Below, piece by piece: positions 22,215-33,000 of a DNA stretch of 64,000 nt. The DNA is from Daedaleopsis sinensis (Eukaryota; Basidiomycota; Agaricomycetes; Polyporales; Polyporaceae). The translations under genes were made by a program, and so were the position numbers. Numbering within the stretch: the first letter of the stretch is position 1; every line of letters starts with the position of its first letter. Location: assembly GCA_033807695.1 (NCBI GenBank), contig CM066302.1:4807033-4871032 (forward strand). Reading direction: 5' to 3'. The notes below the pieces were generated by a model. The model was not told the origin of the DNA, did no database searches, and saw only the letters and a program-made list of their open reading frames with translations.

Positions 22215-25200
22215 ACAAGGATGCGCGAAGAAGTCTTAGGTTTCGCTTACCAACGGTCTTATGTTCCAGCTCAGGCGTATGCGGGCAACGTGTCCCGTAA
22301 GTAGCAAAATTCGCACTGCTCCTGACAGAGGAAGTAGGGATTTGCGCCCTTACAATGTTCGGCGACGCTAGCGGGGACGCAGCGCCTGCCGGCGACGGCA
22401 ATAGCGGTTCCGCTCCAGCGCACTACAGTTAACAGTCGGCACTCTGAAGGGCACAAAGGTTCGCCACTTACGGCGGTAGCGAAATCCGTAAGTGGGCCGG
22501 TTTTGTCTCGCTCGTCAAGCTGCTCTACTATCGCAATGCTCCCGGCCGTCAACGATGCCGAACCTCCGCTCTCGTGATCACATTCGGGTGAGGCCTTTCG
22601 GTTCGCCTCCTCGTGGCCAGACAGGTCGAGGTCGCGTTCAACTTCGGCCACTCCCGCTTCAGCGTCAGGGGGCAGACCGCGCTCGCCGTCCTTCGTGTCG
22701 TCTTCTGGCAAGAGCTGTTCTCCGTAACGGCTCAATACAACATTTGCTGCCCCACAATAAGTGGACAAGAAGTGCTCGTGGCAAAATGCGCTCACCGTCC
22801 GCTCTCGATCTCAGGTACATAGCCAAGGCGGCGTTCCTGTTGCTCTTGAGAAGCAATTCTTCGGCGCTGCTGTGGCTTCCGCCCAGCTTGAAACCTCCCT
22901 CCTTTAGTCGGGACGCGAAGCGGCGGAGCTCCGCTGTGCATTCGTGCACTTGCTTGTCCCAGTACGCATGCAGTCGAACGCGGGCAGTTGTTGCGTACCT
23001 CTTCCGCAACTCGTCACCGAAGTCGCGCGACTCGACGAGATCCAGCATTTCCTCAATGTCGCTATCAAACCAGCCTGGCCATCCGCCGCCGTGAAGGTTT
23101 ATCTGGAAAACATGGTCCCATCGATGCCGCTACTTCCTCCGCAATCGTGCACAACTTACCATTACACCGACGATTGCGTTCAACCAGGCCTGTCCTTCCC
23201 GCCCTGGTAAACGGCCTTTGCGCGCAAATTCCTTGAAGGCATTGACCATGAAGAGCAGAATGGTCACCTCTTCAGCCCTGTCGCAGTCGTGCTCCAGAAC
23301 CTCCATGGCGGCGCGGACGATCGAGAAGATAACCGCTACTACGGTAATATTAATCAACCTCATTAACACTGGTCAATTTCGCACGCCTCGGAATTTCCCC
23401 GGCCGCTGGAGATTTCCAACGTAATAACATAATATTATCGCATACTAACATCATTTGCGGCGCATTCACGACCTTCGTCTAACAGATGCAAATCGTGGCA
23501 GAGACGGCAACGCCGCATTCACGCCTGTCCCCTCAGGCCTCAGGCCTCAAGTTCGAGCCGGCTGCCGCCTAAGCAAGAAGCGGCCTCGTCTTCCAGCACA
23601 ACAGGTCTTCGCGATCACGGCCTTCGGCCACGGTCCCTCGCTCTACAAGCAAAGCCGCCCCATCGCTAGCATCGGAAGTTGCAATTAGTACAGCATAGTG
23701 AACGGCGGCCTTGCGGACTCACGCAATTGTCGCATAGCCGTATTTAAGTTCCAGAGACCGCCTCGCTCGCTGCAGAACCTTGTGAGCCAAATGCGCCCTG
23801 CCCGGATCCTGTTTGTCCATGCTAAACAGTATACGCCATATCGCGTCCGCACACTCATTGGCAGCCATGCCGGACGAGTGTGTGCCGGTAGCTCGCACGT
23901 GCAGCCCATACAGCCTTTTGACGACGCCTCGAATAATTTTTGCTCGGGCCTGACGGCTTCACGATCAGTGACACTCAGGCCCAAGATTGGTTTCGCACCT
24001 CATCAGCAATTATCTCTCCCGAGCGACTGTTTATGGCGACGACCATAGCGAACTTCTCGACGTCTTCGGCGCAGGCAGGGACCGGGCGTTCCAATGTCAC
24101 AAGAAAGGCACATCCGTCCGATTGCTTCAGCTCACCCGCCACGAGGACATACGATCCCAGGCTGGAGGTATCATCATCAGCACGACGCAAAATGGGGCTC
24201 GCAAGCACGCACCACAGGCGCAGGCGGCGGTACTCGGCAAGCATCTTGTTGTAGTCGTCTCGGACGACATGCAGGACTTTGAATGTTGCATACTCGTCTG
24301 CAATCATCATCCACACTGTTCCGTCCTCTGCGCCTATCTCCATTACCCTGCCCATCATGAACATCTGCGTAGTTGCATGTCAACGCGTCCAGCGCAGCTC
24401 ACGCAGCGCGAACACGAACCTCTTTGGTCCACAAACCTCGCGTGGTCCAGCTGTCCGTGTCTTCGAAGTACTCCAGATGGGTGGTCAGGCTCGACGGGAG
24501 CGCATACATCAACGTCGCGGTGGTTCTCCCCTGAGCACAGGCCATCAGCAGCTGTACTCGTCATGCGTGGTTCACTCGTCACCTGATCGTCGACAAACCT
24601 CGCCCCGAACTTCTCCGTCAGCCACGCCATGTTGTTCTCCCAGTAGTTTCGCAAGTCTTCACCCTCATCTAGCTCAGCGATCAGACGAGAGATCGGTTTC
24701 AGTCCGAAGAATACGTACCGTAGTTATCACTACTACTATCAGCTGCTTCCTGTTCGTAACTTGTAGCTGTCGAGGTCACGTCCTCACTCCCAAATCCATC
24801 CGACAGAGCAGTTTTCATCAACCGGTCGACTGCTTCTTCGTCGCCATCGTTCGCAGAGCTTTCGCTTAGCCATTCATCTCCACCGATATCTACGTCGTAT
24901 GATTGGAAACCAGGTCAGCATTCTATACATGGTTTAGGGTTAACATAGTGAACGAGAAATCACATACCGACCCGCGTTTTTTTTTCAGGCGGCTCCCCGG
25001 GGGATCCTATTGTGAGGCGTCTTTTTCCTAGGCAGACCCGCACAGTTCAGTACCTCATTGCAGCATACAACCACAGGCACTTGCCTTTTATCATTTCTGC
25101 GTGTTGAAGCGTCTACCGGACGAATGGTGTGGGGTAGAGATGCATGTCAGCGTACAAGGGGCGAGTCATCGGCGCTCGCCACTGCGTCTCACGGTCGCAC

Positions 25201-27199
25201 TAGCGCCCAGATTAGCATTTTCCGAGTCTGCCTCGGTGGCCGCACACGAACCACGCCGTCAACGGCACATTCGCTCGTGACGCTGCGCGTCATAGTACAC
25301 AGTCTGAGGGTACAATATCACTACGCTTTGAAAGACACAAGCATCAGAAACACTTCCAGCTGATACCCTCATCCTCGTCCCAGAACTCCCCAGCCGCTCC
25401 GGACTTCAACAAGTCCCGTACCGCGGTGCTACGGCATCATCAACGATGAGCTCCTCGTGACTAGCCTACTGTTGAAACCGCTCACCTTATCATGTTTCTA
25501 TCCCATAGCCCCTCTTCTTGCAGAGAACTCCTCGCATATTTGAGGAGGTCATTTGCGCTTCGACATCGCGCGAGCCACCTGCTCGCTTGTTTCGACTTCA
25601 TCGTCTCCTCCAGGATCTGAGCTGTGCGACTCGTCCCCGGATCTGTGGTCGAACTGCCCGCCGCGGAAACCGTGTGTTCGCCATCACTGTCGTCGAACGT
25701 TTTCGCCAGACGAGCCCAGCGGATCTGAACGCCTGTGTCTGAGCAAAAGGATTCGCGCTTGGCCAGATTAATAGTGCACACCTTTGTGTACCCGTCCAAA
25801 ATCAACTGATTCTGTAGCTCCATGTACCGTACCAGGCCCGCAATTTCCGACCGTGGCACCATGCGTGGTATTTCGCGTGTGGTCACACGGAAAGTCACAC
25901 CCCTTCCATACTCAACTGATTGCTCAACGTTACCCATGGCAAGCACGAAACTCTCAGGTCTGCAAGCTTGTCAGATCAGCTTGTCAACGCCAAGGTGCGG
26001 ACTCACCCCAGTCCCATATCCGCATAACGTTCCAGCGCCTCGTCGAGGTTGTCGATATTGTGTACCACCACGCATACCGCACCGTTTCCGTTTTTTATGC
26101 TGTTCCTCAGCGTGATCAAGATCCTCTTCTCACCCAACGTCATAGATCGAACAGTACCCATCACGGCTGCCTGAGAGAACGGTAGAAAATGTATACTATA
26201 AGATAGACCGGTGGATCAAAGGACGCGTACCTTGTCAACCGGCATCCCAAACATAGTGTTTGGGGTCGAGCTACCGTACGACACGTTCAGACATGTAGGC
26301 AGCCGCGACAGGTCGAGTATCACCGGGCCCAGAACCCCGTTGGTCTGCACAAGATCAGCATCAGCTCCGGTAGTAGACATCCGGAGAGTACTAACCCACT
26401 GAGGCACCCAGTCCGCCCCGACCGCTTTAAGACATTTCGACACCCTGCCGACGTCTTCCTCCAAATCTCCCCGCATATACTCGTAGGTGGACGACAGCAT
26501 GCTCGCTACGCACAGTTGAGCAGTGGCTTAGAAGAGGGTGAGTGCGCACCCCGGACCTTCGTCTTTAGCAACCTTGTGGAACGGTGACTTTTTCGCCACC
26601 GTCATGTTGATAGGGTCTGCACCCGTAGCTTGCTTTACCTGGACGCAGAACAGGTAGGTCAACAGGCCCAGGCGGGGATCGTGGCTCGGGACGCAGACGT
26701 ACTGTGACTTGAACTCGCGCATCGTCGGCTTGAGCACCGTCCTCGACCACTTCAACGTTTAACGCCTCGATCCGGTCACCTTTACCGTCGTTCGAGGACG
26801 CCGTCGAGCTGGAGATTCGCATTGCGGTAGATCTAAGAAGAATGACATACCTGTATGCTCTTTTGTTGCTTCCCGCTCCCGCTGGATATCCAACGCTACA
26901 GCGTTGTCCACTTCGACCCCATATTCAGGGAGATACTCGTTTTCACGCCAAAACTGTTCGTCTGTACGAAGGTCAGTTGTTTGGTCGCACAAACGTAGAC
27001 GGTTCCATACAGCTTGAGCTCGCCGGAGAGGACATTTCGTAAAAGTGTTAGACGTTGAGCTAGCGCGCAAAGGACAAAGCACGCCGACGATGCGGAGCTC
27101 CTCCCGTCCCTTGCAGATCACGTGCGCAGGCGTTTGAGCCATCGCGGGGGCAGCTCCGCTGCGCAACCCGAATCCCCTCGGCATACATGAAGGCGGCAT
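22215..27199 (-). CDS. Unrecognised multi-exon gene downstream of the PIF1 helicase
   Basis: I do not recognise this family. A run of minus-strand exons with sensible composition and GT-AG borders spans about 5 kb. It begins near 27199 (or at MAQTPAHV, 27142). Readable segments in order: DLRTDEQFWRENEYLPEYGV (about 26960); YEYMRGDLEEDVGRVSKCLK (26480); TLGEKRILITLRNSIKNGNG (26130); an exon at 25946-25482 containing IAGLVRYMELQNQLILDGY; an acidic exon (24890-24722); a 50-bp intron (24721-24672) into NYWENNMAWLTEKFGARF; an exon at 24364-23985 with MMIADEYATFKVLHVVRDDY; one at about 23960-23723 with SGMAANECADAIWRILFSMD; and WDKQVHECTAELRRF near 22950. It could be one large gene or two. It is co-oriented with and 230 bp behind PIF1, so it may belong to the same mobile or subtelomeric unit. 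Exact ends and some splice sites are uncertain. Confidence 0.5.
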
Positions 27200-27426
27200 T
27201 TATGCGGATGAGTCCTAATCACACATGTACGACAAAACTTTTACCAGTAGCACACAAAGCCCCATCTAATTTACCACGACACTTCGCTCCTGCGCCCCGG
27301 ATTCGAGCGTTCGAATGGAACCTAAATCAAGGAGCTGCCAGTGCCACGCCCTCGCCGCCAACATCTCCGAAGACTATGGTTGAAGGGCGTTCTTTTATCT
27401 TGTCCAGCCATTTCAAGACTGCCTGA

Positions 27427-29476
27427 TTAACCATGACCTGCAATCGCCATACATTCACTCCACGCGCACTGAGACAACACACGCACCTTCTCTTTCAGCT
27501 TTCCCCCAATAATCTGCACACAGTCGCGGTGGCCCACTCGCGAGAGCGCAACGTACGCTTGACCTATGCTTGCGTGAGCAAGTATGGTCCAATATCGGCA
27601 CGACGACAACACATACCTTCGCAAAAAATGTCCCTGATATGGACCCTTACGTACGGAATAGTTCGCCCCTGCGCCTTGTGTATGGTTATCGCCCACGCCA
27701 GAATCAGGGGCAACTGGCAGAGAGATTATGAGCGCACATACTTGAAGGACAAAGGATAACTGAACCTGAACGCGTTGATCCACGACGCGGCCGAGGAGAT
27801 CTTTAACTTCAAACGTGCACGGTTTCACCAGGACGCGCTGGATGCCATCGTTGGTGGTAAAGTCGACTATAGGCCACAGTACCCTCGAGCTTTCCGGTTT
27901 CGTCCAGTAGTTGTACAGCGTGTTACGTTTGTCGAGGTCATCGTTCGCGATCTGGTGCTTCACCATTTCGGTCTCTCCTGGCCCGAGATCAACGTCAGTG
28001 CCTGCGCCAAGTGGGGTCCAGGAAGGAGCCCCGTTTTGACGACAGGCGTCCTCTGCGCCGAATCCCACCACACGACCTGGCGTTCCGTTAACCAGACATG
28101 CTGCCATATTCCGGACAAGCATGACTTGCGCTCCAATGGCCAGCTGCAGCTGAGCGCCGACGGGGATGTCTTCTTTGTCCTTCGCTTTCATCGACGGCCG
28201 TCTTGGGTTAGCGGTGGAGGGGCGTCGCAAAGCTGATGGAGATGGCTTCGAGTCTGCTGGAGGATGTGGCGGGTCGAGAGCCAAGAAGACGTGGCGCGCA
28301 CCGGACAGCTTCCCCAAGTGTTCCGTGTTGATGTCATGAGCAGTAGACGTCTTCGCCACGAGGTCGACCACTGCGGTACCCTTGGAAACGTCCAACGGAC
28401 GCTTGAGTGCGTCAAAGAACCTTTCAGCGTCCGGCGTGAGTACTCCACGTCGCAGCTTGGCCAGATATTCAGCAAGCTCCTCTGCCGTCACGGTCAGCAC
28501 AGAACATCGCGTAGAGCGCATACAACTTACTATCCTTCTGCTGTCGAATGTTTCCCTCCAGCAGGCAGACCCGCGGTACGCTCGCCTCCCACTGACCCGC
28601 TTGAAATGCGTATTTCACAGGTTTCGACTTGTCTTTAGACACCGGCGGCAACTGCAGGAAGTCCCCGCTCACGATGACCTATCTTGAAGTTGTGAGACGC
28701 GCACCCCGACGAACAGTCAGACGTACCTGGATTCCACCGAAAGGCTCGTCTATTTCTCGGATAGCACGGGCGACCGCGTCTAACGTGTCGAATGCGACAC
28801 CGCCCAGCATGGAAACTAATACGGCGCTGGATATTGGTGTTTCGCGCGGGCATGATGAGTGCACTTACGTTCGTCGATGATCAGTGCTCCCGCTGCGCGC
28901 CACCGTTGCACCGCGCTCTCTCGATGTCTAACTTCTTCGATTACCTTCTCCACCTGTGGAAGCGGAGTCGGTAGACCCGCCCAAGCGTGTAGGGTCATCC
29001 CTTCGATGTTCGCAGCCGCGCAACCTGTCGACGCAGTCACAGCAACACCCCCTGCCGCTTGATCTGACAGCGCGTAGGCGAGGCCAAGCTTGATAGCACC
29101 CAGTAGGTGCGACTTGCCTGCTCCTAAAACACAGCGACGACCTCCTTTTCGTGTTGCGGCACCACAACGGTGACAGGAAGGACTCACCACCTCCGCCTAG
29201 AAGCGCCACAGACTCCTTGTCCATGACTACCACCCGGAATATTGCCTGTTGACCGTCGCTCAGACCATAGAAACCTACTTCGGTCAGCTCGTCCTCGGTG
29301 AGCACCCGTCTTGGCCGTCCACCCGGAGGTTTGGGGATAGCACGAGTCATCGCGTCTGCAGATGGATCTCCTTCGTTCGAGACTTCGAAGCTGCGCTTGC
29401 GGTTGTTCATCATCGTCGGCAGTAGAGGGCGCGAAGGTAGCGTGGTCGGTAGCCGATTCCTATTCACGGTGATCAT
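27427..29476 (-). CDS. PIF1-family DNA helicase (576 aa, 7 exons)
   Basis: PIF1 enzymes are 5'-to-3' superfamily 1B helicases acting at telomeres, G-quadruplexes and replication forks. Exons: 29476-29188, 29123-28869, 28815-28727, 28678-28531, 28481-27766, 27713-27617 and 27563-27427. They sum to 577 codons with no stop. Walker A is GGGGAGKS (residues 94-101, split by intron 1). VAVTASTGCAAANIEGMTLH is motif Ia. DELSML (from residue 180) is Walker B, followed by GDFLQLPPV (motif III) and LVNGTPGRVVGF. LAWAITIHKAQGRT and QAYVALSRV are motifs V and VI. All key residues appear intact. It lacks the Rep domain of Helitron transposons, so it is a standalone helicase. It is divergent from the RecQ-like gene at 30033 (557 bp between starts). 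The first Met could instead be one of two at residues 21-22. Confidence 0.87.
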
Positions 29477-30032
29477 GAGATGCGGAGGAGGTACAGATGC
29501 AAGTCCATGAACAAAGTCCGTCGTTGCGCCCGCATCACTCCGAAGGCGCTGACGTCACTGCTGACTATCCGCATATTCCGCCGCAGATGCCCGCATAAGT
29601 ATTCCCCAATAACCATACAGACCACGTACTGGTCAAGCTGCAACGCCGTCCTCCGCTGCAACTATTGATCTTCAACTTTAAGCCACCTATTGAGCCAATG
29701 CCACAATGGTCAGTCGCCGTACACCTGTTCGGTCAGGGCCACCTGAACCAGGCCGTCGGAGCTTTGCGGAGGTAACTTTAATTTTCGAGACGCCGTGAGA
29801 GCCACGTGGCCGTGCCTGAACGACTCAACCGTGCGACTGGCACCAGTCACCATATTAGCCGCATACCACGACAAGCACTCGAGCGAAGACGCGACTTGCA
29901 GACCAGCATACGACACTTACTTCGGACGGTAAGGCCAAACATGATGTGGCGGTCAGATCGCTAACCCACCGCATAAGACATTCCTGCGATCCAGCGTCGA
30001 TTGTACTTGCGCGCATACAGCCACCGGCCAAC
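29477..30032. promoter_or_regulatory. Divergent intergenic region between PIF1 and RecQ-like genes
   Basis: A 556-bp spacer between two start codons pointing away from each other, so it must contain both promoters if the genes are expressed. No strong TATA box or repeat was noticed. This assignment rests on position only. Confidence 0.45.
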
Positions 30033-33000
30033 ATGGCTGACGGCCAATCCAGAAAGTGAGTACCTGAACATGACATGCACCTGACACTAATGTCCTCTCA
30101 GGCGATGCAAGAAGTGCGACAATCAAACACGGTTCAACCGGAAGGAGCTACTGAAGCACGCACGGAACGTGCACTGCGACAACGCCACGATCGCGTTCGG
30201 CCAGTCTCAACAGCCCCTCCTCGTACAGAGACAGACGCAGCAGGGTCTGGGTGAAACACTCACCCTGAAGTGTCCCTGTTGCGACTTCGAAGATGTCCAA
30301 CTGGACAACATGAAGGTCGATGTTCACCATCATTATTCTCGCCGCCACTAACACGCTTACAGGTCCATGCTTCTGCATGCGAGCCTCCACCCCAGACGTG
30401 CACCGATGGGACCTTGTATCCAGATTCAGAGCATGTAGAGCCAGGCCCTGTACTATCCGCTGGGCATCGCATCGCGACGTCGATCGATCAAAGCACGTCA
30501 AGGGGGGCAACTCAGGAGTTGGAAGACGTTAGATTCGACGCCTCCGCGGACTTTGGTCAAGGTGAGAGACCCCAACTCTGATTTCAGATGGAGCGCAACT
30601 TTACGTCGACTTAGCGACAGCCAGCGTTGATTCCCCAACCGAGTATGCGCAGCAGGAACCACCTCGTACCACGCCCGTCGAAACACCAACCCTCCAAGCC
30701 TGTCCGCCTTTCGGGATGTTGGCATCTACCTCGCACGCCCCGCGGACACGCATAACCTCAGATTCGCGGGCGTCCACCGCTTCGTTCGCTCAAGAAATGC
30801 ATGCCATCCGCGAAGGCCAGCAATGCTCCCCCTACTCGCAGACCAGCCCCGGCCGCGCAAGCCCCACACGTCTAACTCAACACGCAGCGATTATACTGCA
30901 CGAAGATGATCAGGCTACGACCGACATTCCGACTGTCTACCCCGATCTTCATACCGTCATCAACGACTCGACACTTGCGCCTTACCATCTAGTCGTCAAC
31001 CGCCAACATCATGTTCTCATTTGCCTATCCTGCATGACATGTGTAGATCCATCTGGACTTTCTCGTCACATGAAGCTGCACCACTTCCGGCTCACAGTTG
31101 AGCACGTCGCTCAACTCGTGGCGTACATAGCTCGACAGTATCAAATCGGCCCCAACTCCACACCTTCTGTACCCCTTCAATCCCACCCAACTGCGCTCTA
31201 CGGTCTGCGTTTGGAACCGCGGATGATTTGCCCCGCGTGTAACCGCGCGTACAAGGACGTTGAAGCCCTTCGGGCGCATACTCATGTCTGCGTCAAGGGA
31301 GCATTAGGACAGGAGTCCTCGCCCGTCCACGCATACGCTCAGACTTTCAGATACGGACGAACCCGTCGCTATTTCCCGGTCACCATCCCAGCTCCTCCGC
31401 AATTCGACCTAGTTCGGCACGGTCTGGAAGCACTTCGACAGAAGGCCGTGGAGTCTATCGACCACGAGAAGACGAGCAGCTCCATCATCCCTTCCCTCAC
31501 GCACACCAACGCGGCCATGGCCTTTTGCCGGTTGGAGGGGTGGAACGCACGAGTATCTGGGCTCGATGCGGTCGAAGTTATCGGATGGGTATCCCTGTCG
31601 GACGACGACGCGTCGCTGTCGGCCATCCTCCCGGTCTGCACACAATATTTGGCCGAAGTCCACACTCATCTCAAGATTGCGAACCACGCGATCAAAAAGC
31701 GACTCGCCCAGTTCAATCGGTAAGTCTGTAGGCAAACTCAGCGCTGCTTGTGCTTGACTGGAACCACGCAGCACTGTCCACAACTCCTACTCCTTCCGTG
31801 CGATCCAGCCAAGTTCTCTTACAGCATATACGAAGACATTCGCTCGATTGGTATCATTCCTCGTTCGCCTCCACCTCGGCATGGTTGAAGATTACCCCTG
31901 CGAATTATCTGTCGTCCAGGATGCAGCATGCGCCGCATTCGTTCACTCTCTTGCAGAACGCACAACGTTGCCGTCACGAGTTCGCCAGCTGCATCAGCTT
32001 TTGTGGTCTGTCGTTTCAGCGCAGCCGCCGGGGAGCATCCTCGACTTTTCTTGGTCGCCGTTGATGCACTTCACAATATTCAACTCACTACATGCCAACG
32101 GGCAGTTCCAAGCCGCGTCGACCATTGGTCACAACAACGCCCAAACCATCTACGCTGTCCGAGCAGTGGTATTCCATCACGTCCTTATGATTAGCAAGAG
32201 GACCAATCAGCCCTTCCTCGTGTATGTGCCCTTTTTGTTCACGAACCGCCCGGTACTGATAGCAATGCTACTCACTCCGGCAGCGAGTACGAACCCTTCG
32301 CACCCCTCCTCTCCAACGACACCGAGCGCCCGTTCTCGTACCTCGCCCACGTCGCAGAGAGGGCGGCCCACGTCCGAACGAAGGAAGAAGTTGAACCGCT
32401 CGTGACCTTCACAGACATCCACGCCACCCGCCTCATCGTCTCCGGGACTTTCGTTCATCTGCACGACATTGGACGCACCGTACGCGGGATCCTTTCGGAC
32501 TGGGCGCAGATCGTGGAGAAGTGTTTGCTCTGTGGCCTCATGCGCATCGATTCTCCCGAGTTTCGGTTCGAGCGCGACCTCAGCAAGTGGCACGCCGAGA
32601 CTCGTCAGTCTACTCCCAGTTACGGCGTCTTCCAAGATCCTCGAAACGACGCAGCGCACATGGGGCGCGCCCTCCTCGACGTCTTTTTATATAAAGAGGC
32701 GTTTCGAAACAGATACGTCGTCGCTGACGAGAACGGCGCCCGATGGCACCACGCGCTCCTTGTAGAATTCCTGCGGTCTGCCGAAGAAGCAGAGGCCCGC
32801 CTGTGGTCGGCTCTTCACCTGAGCTCCGGTCAACCAGCGAGAGGGACGGAGTGGGAGCCCATCTTGCTCGTTAATGCACCGTCGGCGATCCGCAGCGTGT
32901 TCTTAATGTACGGCCGTTTGTGCATCCTGTTCGGCTACAACAAAAAGACGGGCGTGGTGAGTGGGACAAATTTATGTCGTGTTTTGACGGTTCTCTCACC

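Noticed and set aside
27714..27741. A 28-nt intron in the PIF1 gene
   Set aside because: Using a donor at 27765 gives a 52-bp intron and a better match to the PIF1 family around LPLILAWAITIHKAQG.
27427..29476. PIF1 gene as part of a Helitron transposon
   Set aside because: No rolling-circle Rep domain (His-x-His, Tyr-x3-Tyr) was found nearby and no Helitron ends (TC...CTRR with hairpin) were seen.
30562..30587. A 26-nt intron in the RecQ-like gene
   Set aside because: An acceptor 27 bases downstream (TTAG at 30614) keeps the frame and gives a normal 53-bp intron, so an ultrashort intron is unnecessary.
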